From positions 1-5,358 of the forward strand of contig JAPYWT010000193.1 of assembly GCA_028276215.1 (NCBI GenBank): a stretch of DNA of 5,358 bases. The letters are read 5' to 3'. Of the stretch, positions 1 to 5,307 are shown piece by piece. The translations under genes and the position numbers were made by a program. Every line of letters begins with the position of its first letter. Position 1 is the stretch's first letter. The notes beneath the pieces are model-generated. The model saw only the letters and a list, made by a program, of their open reading frames with translations, made no database searches and had not been told where the DNA came from. The DNA comes from Thermoflexus sp. GTDB lineage: Bacteria > Chloroflexota > Anaerolineae > B4-G1 > DUEL01.

Positions 1-14
1 AGAGGGGAGGGGGT

Positions 15-60
15 GGCGGCGCAGCCGCCGGGGGTGGGGTGAGGGCGGCGAAGGCCGACC
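15..60. repeat. Two adjacent GC-rich hairpins in a G-rich leader
   Basis: First hairpin: GGCGGC (15-20), loop GCA, GCCGCC (24-29), a perfect 6-bp stem. Second: GGGCGGC (43-49), loop GAAG, GCCGACC (54-60), a 7-bp stem with one mismatch. Between and around them are runs of G (4-7, 9-13, 30-34, 36-39, 43-45). No coding sequence is supported here. This resembles dispersed intergenic palindromes rather than a specific regulator; whether it belongs to the previous gene's 3' end or this gene's leader cannot be told. Confidence 0.5.
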
Positions 61-63
61 ACT

Positions 64-74
64 GGCCGCAGGCC
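64..74 (+). repeat. GGCCGCAGGCC repeat, left copy
   Basis: The 11-bp sequence GGCCGCAGGCC also occurs in the same orientation at 948-958, so the FAD-subunit coding region is flanked by two direct copies. Each copy can fold as a short GGCC-GCA-GGCC stem-loop. It could be a fragment of a dispersed repeat; chance is possible at this GC content. Confidence 0.45.
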
Positions 75-81
75 CAAAAAA

Positions 82-96
82 GTGACTTCCAGTCAC
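82..96. promoter_or_regulatory. GTGACT/AGTCAC dyad with adjacent A-tract
   Basis: A perfect inverted repeat: GTGACT (82-87), spacer TCC, AGTCAC (91-96), directly preceded by six A residues (76-81). Read on the - strand it is a short hairpin followed by TTTTTT, the form of an intrinsic terminator pointing left. Read on the + strand it is a dyad 30 bases upstream of ATG 127 and could be an operator. No - strand gene ends nearby, so the terminator reading has no obvious client. A dispersed palindromic repeat is the third option. Confidence 0.45.
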
Positions 97-115
97 CGCC
101 TGAATAAGCGACATC

Positions 116-120
116 GGAGG
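116..120 (+). promoter_or_regulatory. Ribosome binding site deciding the start of the FAD-subunit gene
   Basis: GGAGG, six bases before ATG 127. It favours this ATG over the upstream in-frame GTG at 82, which would add 15 residues that do not look like the family's N-terminus. Confidence 0.8.
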
Positions 121-126
121 ACCCCG

Positions 127-963
127 ATGCTTCCCAACCTGCGTGCCTATCACCGTCCGACAACTCTGGACGAAGCGGTCCGGCTGATCCGGCCCCCCGC
201 CGTTGTGCCGCTGGGTGGGGGGACGGTTCTGCTCCCCGCCCGCGACCCGGCTGTGGAGGAAGTCGTGGACCTGAGCGGGTTGGGCCTGACCTACATCCGG
301 GCCGGAGCGGACGGAATCCGCATCGGCGCCACGACGCCCCTCCAGCACCTGCTGGAATCCCCCCCGCTGGCCGACCTGACCGGGGGCCACATTGGCCCGG
401 TGCTCCGCCTGACCGCCTCCCGTAACCTGCGCGGCCAGGCCACGGTCGGCGGGACGGTGGCATCCGGCGGGCCGGAGAACCCGTTTCTGGTCCTCCTGCT
501 GGCCCTGGATGCCGGACTGACGGTTTATCAGCCCGAAGCGTCGTCTCTCTCGCTGGCGGCGTTTCTGGAGGACCGGGACGGCCTTCTGCGACGGGGAGCC
601 CTGATCGCCGGGTTGTTCATCCCGACCCCCCGCGCATCCTACGGACTGGGGTTCGCCCACGTGGGCCGCACGCCCCGGGACCGGCCCATCGTCTGCGCGG
701 CGGCGTTCCTGCACCTGGACGGGGGAGTCTGCCGGGAGGTCCGGCTGGCCCTGGGCGGGGTGGCGGAGCACCCCCTGCGCGCCCGGGACGCGGAGGCGTT
801 CCTCCAGGGCCGCCCGCCGACGCCGGAGAACATCCAGGAGGCCGCCAGCCGGGCCGCCGCTCCCCTGAACCCGCCCGGCGACTTTCGCGGCAGCAGCGAG
901 TACCGCCGGGCAATGGCAGAGGTCCTGGCCCGCCGCGCATTATCGCAGGCCGCAGGCCTGTAG
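127..963 (+). CDS. FAD-binding subunit of a molybdenum hydroxylase (xanthine/CO dehydrogenase medium-subunit family)
   Basis: Medium subunit of a xanthine dehydrogenase/aerobic CO dehydrogenase-type enzyme. In this family it carries FAD and passes electrons from the iron-sulfur subunit to the final acceptor in the cytoplasm. The 278 residues fit the usual length (about 270-300). Visible: an N-terminal 'LRAYHRPTTLDEAV' start, the glycine-rich FAD loop GGGT at about 30-33, a second FAD segment 'SRNLRGQATVGGTVASGG' at 98-115, and a C-terminal domain with 'LALGGVAEHPLRARDAEAFL' at 207-226 and 'EYRRAMAEVLARRAL' near 258-272. I start at ATG 127 because GGAGG (116-120) sits six bases before it; an in-frame GTG at 82 lies inside a hairpin and lacks such a site. 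The molybdenum and 2Fe-2S subunits are absent from the window, so the substrate cannot be named. The last residues (QAAGL) and the stop are encoded by repeat-like DNA. Family is confident, substrate unknown. Confidence 0.9.
   Translation: MLPNLRAYHRPTTLDEAVRLIRPPAVVPLGGGTVLLPARDPAVEEVVDLSGLGLTYIRAGADGIRIGATTPLQHLLESPPLADLTGGHIGPVLRLTASRNLRGQATVGGTVASGGPENPFLVLLLALDAGLTVYQPEASSLSLAAFLEDRDGLLRRGALIAGLFIPTPRASYGLGFAHVGRTPRDRPIVCAAAFLHLDGGVCREVRLALGGVAEHPLRARDAEAFLQGRPPTPENIQEAASRAAAPLNPPGDFRGSSEYRRAMAEVLARRALSQAAGL
946..960 (+). repeat. CAGGC/GCCTG hairpin inside the 3' end of the FAD-subunit gene
   Basis: CAGGC (946-950), loop CGCAG, GCCTG (956-960). It contains the right-hand copy of GGCCGCAGGCC (948-958) and abuts the GTAG end of the next repeat element. 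It encodes the last residues of the FAD subunit, so that C-terminus may derive from a repeat insertion. Confidence 0.45.
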
Positions 964-1029
964 GGGCGACCCTCGCGGTTGCCCCTGGGGCAGGGGCAAG
1001 CCCAGGGCAGGGGCAAGCCCTGCCCCTAC
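960..1029 (+). repeat. Composite palindromic repeat, copy 1 (70 bp)
   Basis: Bounded by GTAGGGGC at the left and GCCCCTAC at the right. Contains a left hairpin GGGGCGACC (963-971), loop CTCGC, GGTTGCCCC (977-985), with one G-T wobble, and a right hairpin GGGCAGGG (1005-1012), loop GCAAG, CCCTGCCC (1018-1025). Between them is an exact tandem copy of GGGCAGGGGCAAGCCC (988-1003 and 1005-1020, period 17). The TAG of its left end is the stop codon of the FAD-subunit gene. It has no protein-coding support of its own and resembles REP/BIME-type intergenic elements. Confidence 0.8.
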
Positions 1030-1053
1030 GGCGGTTACCCCCCGGGGCAGGTT

Positions 1054-1124
1054 GTAGGGGCGACCCTTGCGGTCGCCCCCAATGGGGCAGGGGCATTCGG
1101 GGCAGGGGCAAGCCCTGCCCCTAC
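1054..1124 (+). repeat. Composite palindromic repeat, copy 2 (71 bp)
   Basis: Same design and orientation as the 960-1029 copy. Perfect 9-bp left hairpin GGGGCGACC (1057-1065), loop CTTGC, GGTCGCCCC (1071-1079). Perfect 9-bp right hairpin GGGGCAGGG (1099-1107), loop GCAAG, CCCTGCCCC (1113-1121). An internal direct repeat GGGGCAGGGGCA occurs at 1084-1095 and 1099-1110. It ends 16 bases before the fmt start codon, so it forms most of the proximal leader of fmt. No promoter is recognisable within it. Confidence 0.8.
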
Positions 1125-1140
1125 ACAACGGGAATGACGA

Positions 1141-2082
1141 ATGACGATGGATAGGCCACGCGTCGTCTTTATGGGCAGTCCCGCCTTCGCCGTCCCTGCG
1201 CTGGAGGCGCTGGCGGGGACGTATCCCGTCGTCGGTGTGGTCACCCAGCCGGACCGGCCCGCCGGACGGGGCTCCCGCCTCCGCCCCCCGCCGGTCAAGG
1301 TGACGGCAGAACGCCTGGGCCTGCCCGTCTTTCAGCCCGAAAAGGTCGCCGCACCCGACGCGCTGGAGCACCTGCGCGCCTGGGCACCGGACGTTATCAT
1401 CGTCGCGGCCTTCGGGCAGATTCTCCCCCCGGAACTCCTCTCCCTTCCGCCCCACGGCTGCCTTAACCTCCACGCTTCGCTGCTCCCCCGCTGGCGGGGC
1501 GCGGCCCCCATCGCTGCCGCCATCCTGGCCGGGGATACGGTCACCGGGGTCACGCTGATGCAGATGGACGAGGGGGTGGATACGGGGCCCATCCTGGCCC
1601 GGCGGGAGGAACCCATCCGTCCCGACGATACGACCGGCAGCCTCACCGAACGGCTGGCCCGCGTGGCGGCGGAATTGCTGATGGAGGTCCTGCCGGACTA
1701 CCTGGCCGGGAAGGTCCGACCGGTCCCTCAACCAGAGGAGGGTGTCACCCACTGCCGCCCGTTAAAGAAGGCGGACGGGCGTCTGGACTGGACCCGTCCG
1801 GCGACGGAACTGGAGCGGCAGGTGCGGGCGGTGACCCCGTGGCCGGGGGCGTTCACTTTCTGGCAGGGGCAGATGGTGAAGGTCCTGCGGGCCGCTCCCC
1901 TTCCCAATTGGTCCGGGCCGGAGCCGCCAGGGACGGTTGTCCCGTTGGGGGAGGGGGCCGCCGTCGTCGCCGGTCAGGGGGCGCTGCAACTCCTGGAGGT
2001 GCAGATGGCGGGGAAGAACCCGCTGCCCATAGAGGCCTTTCTGAGGGGGCGGCGGAATTTTATCGGAGCCGTGCTGACGTAG
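1141..2082 (+). CDS. fmt: Methionyl-tRNA formyltransferase
   Basis: Transfers the formyl group of 10-formyltetrahydrofolate to Met-tRNA(fMet), making the bacterial initiator tRNA, in the cytoplasm. The 313 residues match the usual length (about 310-320). The N-terminal formyltransferase fold opens with 'VVFMGSPAFAVPAL' (8-21). The tRNA-contacting loop is QPDRPAGRG (36-44). The signature is 'NLHASLLPRWRGAAPI' (109-124). The catalytic triad Asn109, His111 and Asp147 (MDEGVDTG) aligns with E. coli N106, H108 and D144. The C-terminal tRNA-binding domain starts near 'HCRPLKKADGRLDW' (204-217). ATG 1141 follows CGGGA (1129-1133) with seven bases between; ATG 1147 is an alternative. The gene is not beside def or a ribosomal RNA methylase gene, as it often is in other bacteria, but has repeats on both sides. 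Its TAG stop is formed by the end of the downstream repeat. Confidence 0.97.
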   Translation: MTMDRPRVVFMGSPAFAVPALEALAGTYPVVGVVTQPDRPAGRGSRLRPPPVKVTAERLGLPVFQPEKVAAPDALEHLRAWAPDVIIVAAFGQILPPELLSLPPHGCLNLHASLLPRWRGAAPIAAAILAGDTVTGVTLMQMDEGVDTGPILARREEPIRPDDTTGSLTERLARVAAELLMEVLPDYLAGKVRPVPQPEEGVTHCRPLKKADGRLDWTRPATELERQVRAVTPWPGAFTFWQGQMVKVLRAAPLPNWSGPEPPGTVVPLGEGAAVVAGQGALQLLEVQMAGKNPLPIEAFLRGRRNFIGAVLT

Positions 2083-2136
2083 AGGCAGGCCTTGCGCCTG
2101 CCCCTGAACAGGGGCGACCGCAGGGGTCGCCCCCAC
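2079..2136 (-). repeat. Composite palindromic repeat, copy 3 (58 bp, inverted)
   Basis: Same family as the copies at 960 and 1054 but in the opposite orientation. Hairpin GGCAGGC (2084-2090), loop CTTGC, GCCTGCC (2096-2102) comes first, followed by a perfect 9-bp hairpin GGGGCGACC (2111-2119), loop GCAGG, GGTCGCCCC (2125-2133). Ends are GTAGAGGC and GCCCCCAC. The middle segment is shorter than in the other copies. Its GTAG end provides the TAG stop of fmt. It could also act as a terminator-like structure for fmt, though no T-tract follows. Confidence 0.75.
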
Positions 2137-2141
2137 CGGGT

Positions 2142-2177
2142 AACGTGCCAGGCACTTTCCGAAGTGCCTGGCACGTT
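2142..2177. repeat. Perfect 16-bp inverted repeat made of nested palindromes
   Basis: AACGTGCCAGGCACTT (2142-2157), loop TCCG, AAGTGCCTGGCACGTT (2162-2177), a perfect 16-bp stem. Each arm also contains its own small palindrome: GTGCC-A-GGCAC on the left and GTGCC-T-GGCAC on the right, so the DNA can fold as one long hairpin or two small ones. It lies between the convergent fmt and permease genes, two bases beyond the permease stop codon. It is suited to act as a bidirectional transcription barrier, but no T-tract follows on either side. The structure is that of a REP-like or mobile palindromic repeat. Confidence 0.85.
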
Positions 2178-2179
2178 CG

Positions 2180-3433
2180 TTATGTGGATGTGGGGGCCGG
2201 GCAGAGCGCCGGGCGGGGCACCCGCATCCACTGGGTCAGCCCCAGGCAGGCCAGCGCGATGAGGATGCCCGCCCCAAAGGTGTACTGCGGCCCCACCGTC
2301 TCCCAGATCAATCCTCCCACAATCGGGATGACCACCGCCGCCACGTGGTTGAAGGTCTGCCCCAGCGCGACGTTGGGTGTGATCTCCCCCCGATCCAGCG
2401 CAATCTTCTGGAAGTAGCAGTCCAGCGCGAAGGAGAAGTTGAAGAGGACGTTATCAGCCACGAAGAGGCCCAGCAGGATCAGCAGCGCCGGGGTGGCCGG
2501 AAGGGCCGGGAAGAGGAGCCATGACCCGATGCGGAGCGCCGGAATGGGGAGGACGGTCGCTGCCAGGGCCGGTATCTGGGGAACCCAGAGGTAGCCCATG
2601 AAAATCAGCGCCAGCAGGGCGAAGTTGACCGTCAACACGGACCGTTCGCCGAAGCGGGCAACGACCTTCCCGAAGGCCTGGTTCAGGTAGGTGCCCATCA
2701 GGCTGTTGATGAGGTAAAGGAGGGTGATGACCTGGGCAGAGACCCGGTACTCCCGCACCAGCAGGTAGACGGCGAAGGTGGTGAAGATGTGGCGACGGCT
2801 GCCGAAGAGGACCTGCAGGGTGTAGTAGAGCCAGTAGCGGCGGCGCAGGGGGGCCGGGCGGCGGGCACGCCGGGCGGGGGCCGGGGGCGTGCGGAAGAAC
2901 AGGAGGAGCAGGGCACACGCGATGACGACGGCCCCCGCTAACTGGAACAGATTCCGGTATCCCCACCGGCCCAGCGTCCCGAAGATGAGCAGGGTGCCTA
3001 TGACCGACGCCGCCGCGCTCAAACTGTTCAGCCGGCCCAGGACGCGCGGTGCCTCCTCCTGCCCCACCGTCATCAAGACCAGAGAAGAGTTGGCGGGCAT
3101 GAAGAAGTGGAAGCCGGTGCTCATCAGCAACGCCGCCGCCACCAGTGCGGGGAACCCGTGAACCTGCGCCGTCAGCAGGATTCCCACCCCCATCAGGGTC
3201 AGGGAGAGGTGGGCCAGACGGAACTCCGTCAGCGCCAGGGCCAGGAACCCCGCCAGGAATCCCAGCAGGCCGGGGACTTCCCGAATGGCGTGGACCAGCC
3301 CAATCTGGGCGGCGTTGACGCCGATTTCCTCCACCGCGAAGTTGTTGAAGGTGGACTCCCAGATGCGGTACCCCAGGGTCCAGACAAAGTAGCCGAGGGC
3401 GACGGTGATGAGGAGGGAGCGGTAGCGGGTCAT
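2180..3433 (-). CDS. Major facilitator superfamily (MFS) permease
   Basis: A 417-residue, very hydrophobic protein with about twelve membrane segments in two bundles. These include 'LLITVALGYFVWTL' (7-20), a stretch near 54-69, 76-90, 94-110, 141-153, 163-180 and a second set from about 216 to 398. The halves are joined by an Arg/Pro-rich loop (181-199) expected to face the cytoplasm, as is typical of MFS proteins. The segment between the second and third helices is 'LALALTEFRLAHLS', without a textbook MFS G-x-x-x-D-R-x-G-R motif. 'ARFGERSV' at 259-266 is a plausible related loop in the second half. The substrate cannot be read from the sequence. ATG 3433 begins 29 bases after the lipoprotein stop; the best ribosome site, GGCGG (3450-3446), is 12 bases away and weak, so translation may depend on the upstream gene. 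Last gene of the probable operon. Confidence 0.88.
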   Translation of the reverse strand: MTRYRSLLITVALGYFVWTLGYRIWESTFNNFAVEEIGVNAAQIGLVHAIREVPGLLGFLAGFLALALTEFRLAHLSLTLMGVGILLTAQVHGFPALVAAALLMSTGFHFFMPANSSLVLMTVGQEEAPRVLGRLNSLSAAASVIGTLLIFGTLGRWGYRNLFQLAGAVVIACALLLLFFRTPPAPARRARRPAPLRRRYWLYYTLQVLFGSRRHIFTTFAVYLLVREYRVSAQVITLLYLINSLMGTYLNQAFGKVVARFGERSVLTVNFALLALIFMGYLWVPQIPALAATVLPIPALRIGSWLLFPALPATPALLILLGLFVADNVLFNFSFALDCYFQKIALDRGEITPNVALGQTFNHVAAVVIPIVGGLIWETVGPQYTFGAGILIALACLGLTQWMRVPRPALCPAPTST

Positions 3434-3462
3434 AGGGTTGTTGTACCGCCTTTCGCCGGTTT

Positions 3463-4113
3463 TCAGCGCGATTTGATGTACTGGCCGGTCATCGCATCGT
3501 AGACGTCGTAGTGGGCCTCCGACGTGTAGGCGATCCAGAGGACCGGGTGGTTCGCCAATTCCGCATCCACACCGGCCAAATCTGCATTGGTCCTCAGTTC
3601 CAGGTCTACGGGCGGATGCTGGAACGGAATTTCGGTGGAATCCACCCAGCCGGTCAGGGCAAACGACGGGAGCCCGCTGAAGGCCGTGACGTGGTCCTTC
3701 AGCATTGTGGCGCCGGAACCGGCCCGTACGCAGAAAACAGAAGCGACCTCTGCGGCCTCCGGAGGTGCTTTGAAAATCACCACCCAGTGCTCCAGCCGAC
3801 CGTCACTGCTGAAGCCCTTGTCATCTTCAACATTGAAGGGAGAGCACTCCTCCCCGGCGTACCGGGAATAGCGGGCGACGAAGACCAGCGTCGCGTTCTC
3901 CTTCCAGTCGGCGTTCAGGGCCGCATAGGCCTGCTGGACGGCCTCTTTGGCGCTGAGCCAGCCCTGGTGGGAGGCGGGGGCACCGGATTCCGCCCCGGAC
4001 GGCGGAGCGCCCGCTGGACGCGAGGGCTCAGCCGGTTGGGAGGATGAGCAGGCAGCCACCATCAGGGCCAGTGCAGTCAACAGAATGGCGAGCAAGAAGC
4101 GTTTGGAGTACAT
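3463..4113 (-). CDS. Secreted lipoprotein of unknown function, possible PepSY-like domain
   Basis: A 216-residue protein with a lipoprotein signal: Lys/Arg at 4-5, a hydrophobic stretch 6-20 and lipobox V-A-A-C with the lipidated Cys at 22. A Ser/Pro/Ala/Gly linker (23-50) follows, likely a tether from the membrane. The folded part (51-216) starts 'WLSAKEAVQQAYAAL' and has strand-like segments 'ATLVFVARY' and 'EHWVVIFKA'. It ends in 'VLWIAYTSEAHYDVYDAMTG', where the pattern of a hydrophobic strand then D-A-x-T-G recalls the end of PepSY-type domains. This is a weak resemblance and I do not recognise the family. Two Cys (90, 128) in the exported part might pair. The start is well supported: AAGGAG (4127-4122) lies eight bases before ATG 4113. 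It sits between a peptidase and a permease gene. Confidence 0.8.
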   Translation of the reverse strand: MYSKRFLLAILLTALALMVAACSSSQPAEPSRPAGAPPSGAESGAPASHQGWLSAKEAVQQAYAALNADWKENATLVFVARYSRYAGEECSPFNVEDDKGFSSDGRLEHWVVIFKAPPEAAEVASVFCVRAGSGATMLKDHVTAFSGLPSFALTGWVDSTEIPFQHPPVDLELRTNADLAGVDAELANHPVLWIAYTSEAHYDVYDAMTGQYIKSR

Positions 4114-4121
4114 GGGATTTT

Positions 4122-4127
4122 CTCCTT
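4122..4127 (-). promoter_or_regulatory. Strong ribosome binding site of the lipoprotein gene
   Basis: AAGGAG on the - strand, within AGGAAGGAGA (4130-4121), eight bases before ATG 4113. It lies in the 33-base gap after the peptidase stop codon, which suggests the lipoprotein is translated independently and well from a shared mRNA. Confidence 0.8.
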
Positions 4128-4146
4128 CCTGAAAAGATGATATTGA

Positions 4147-5283
4147 CTACCACTCCATCAGCAACGCGGCCAGCAGGGCGGCCCGTTCGGTCAGACTGGG
4201 GATGAAGATGTACTCGTCCACGCTGTGGGCGCCGTCGCCCAGCGCGCCCAGGCCGTCCAGCGTGGGGATGCCCATCGCGGCGGTGAAGTTGGCGTCGGAG
4301 GCGCCGCCGGTGCCGTCGGCGGTGAGGGTCAGGCCCAGACCGGCGGCAATCTCCTGCGCCCGCCAGAAGGGCTCCAGGGTGACGGGGGAGGCCTCCATCG
4401 GCGGGCGGCTCATCCCGCCTTCCACCACCAGCCGGGCGCCGGGGAGGACAGGCTGAAGCGCGGCAATGGCCGCCGAAATCCGCTCCCACTCCGCCATCGT
4501 CTTCACCCGCACGTCCACCCGGACCTGCGCTCGGTCGGGGACGATGTTGGCGCGGGTGCCGCCTTCTATCCGGCCCACGTTGACGGTGGTGCCGGCCCCG
4601 TAGTCGGTCATCCCCTGCAGGCGCAGGACCTGGTGGGCCAGTTCCTCTATGGCGTTGACCCCCTTCTCGTGGTCCGCGCCGGCGTGGGCGGCCCGCCCCA
4701 GCGCGGTGACCGTGTACCGGCCCGTCCCCTTTCGCCATACCTTCAGCGCGCCGTCGGGGCGGGCGGGCTCCACGCAGAAGACCACCCGCGCCCGGGCGGC
4801 CTCCGCCTCAATCAGCGGACGGGAGGAGGGGCTCCCTACCTCCTCGTCGGAGTTGAAGAGGACGGTCACCGGGTGGCGGGGGGCCAGACCCAGGGCCCGC
4901 AGTCCCTCCAGCGCGGCCAGGATGATCGCCGCGCTGGCCTTGTCGTCGTAGACGCCGGGGCCGAAGGCCCGCTCCCCCTCCACCCGCCAGGGCCGCTCCG
5001 CCAGCGTCCCCACGGGCCAGACGGTATCCAGGTGGCAGAGGAGGAGGAAGCCACCCGCGCCGTCGCCCCAGCGGGCCAGCAGGTGGTCTCCCCAGCGCTC
5101 CTGGGGGAGGACGGTCACTTCGGCGCCCGCGGCGCGGGCCCGTTCGGCCACGAAGCGGGCCACCCGGTCCACGGCGGCCTTGTCGGTGCTGGGGGATTCC
5201 ATCTCTACCAGTTGGCGCAGGAAGTCCAGCGCGGCATCGGCCCGCCGGGCGAAGAAATCGCGGAAGAGACGAACGTCGGTCAT
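4147..5283 (-). CDS. M20-family zinc metallopeptidase, glutamate carboxypeptidase (CPG2) type
   Basis: Two-zinc exopeptidase related to Pseudomonas carboxypeptidase G2. Family members cleave C-terminal amino acids, often glutamate, or deacylate N-acyl amino acids. Numbered from the second Met (378 residues): zinc ligand His84 and catalytic Asp86 in 'CHLDTV', bridging Asp113 in 'YDDK', general base Glu147 and ligand Glu148 in 'SDEEVGS', Glu172 in 'VEP', and His353 in 'GAHSVDEY'. Spacing from His84 to Asp113, Glu147/148 and Glu172 equals that in CPG2 as I recall it. The dimerisation domain spans roughly 185-295, with His200 in 'AAHAG'; 'TGGASDANF' lies at about 325-333. No signal peptide is visible, so it is probably cytoplasmic, unlike exported CPG2. 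Tandem ATGs occur at 5286 and 5283. GGAGG (5292-5288) is one base from the first and four from the second, favouring 5283. First gene of the probable three-gene operon. Exact substrate unknown. Confidence 0.93.
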   Translation of the reverse strand: MTDVRLFRDFFARRADAALDFLRQLVEMESPSTDKAAVDRVARFVAERARAAGAEVTVLPQERWGDHLLARWGDGAGGFLLLCHLDTVWPVGTLAERPWRVEGERAFGPGVYDDKASAAIILAALEGLRALGLAPRHPVTVLFNSDEEVGSPSSRPLIEAEAARARVVFCVEPARPDGALKVWRKGTGRYTVTALGRAAHAGADHEKGVNAIEELAHQVLRLQGMTDYGAGTTVNVGRIEGGTRANIVPDRAQVRVDVRVKTMAEWERISAAIAALQPVLPGARLVVEGGMSRPPMEASPVTLEPFWRAQEIAAGLGLTLTADGTGGASDANFTAAMGIPTLDGLGALGDGAHSVDEYIFIPSLTERAALLAALLMEW

Positions 5284-5287
5284 CATT

Positions 5288-5292
5288 CCTCC
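5288..5292 (-). promoter_or_regulatory. Ribosome binding site of the peptidase gene
   Basis: GGAGG on the - strand just before two consecutive ATG codons. Spacing of one base to the first ATG and four to the second makes the second (5283) the likelier start. Confidence 0.7.
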
Positions 5293-5307
5293 GGCGGTTT
5301 TTTCTCA

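Noticed and set aside
82..126. N-terminal extension of the FAD subunit from GTG 82
   Set aside because: The GTG is the first half of a perfect dyad and lacks a ribosome site. The added residues are basic and unlike the family, while ATG 127 has GGAGG at six bases.
617..1111. Open - strand frame with repeated MPLP and PRPG-like segments
   Set aside because: The apparent protein repeats come from the DNA repeats at 960-1124, and the rest is antisense to the FAD-subunit gene.
960..1124. CRISPR array or tandem gene duplication
   Set aside because: The repeated units are internally palindromic, differ in length (70 and 71 bp) and are separated by only 24 bases of non-unique spacer. There are no regular repeats with unique spacers and no cas genes.
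940..1752. Long open frame on the - strand across the repeat region and fmt
   Set aside because: It lies antisense to fmt, whose catalytic residues are intact. The translation is rich in G, R, P and D with no recognisable domain, and part of it reads through the palindromic repeats.
1839..2417. Open + strand frame bridging the end of fmt and the convergent junction
   Set aside because: It overlaps the real fmt frame, then the palindromes, then runs antisense to the permease, with no coherent domain.
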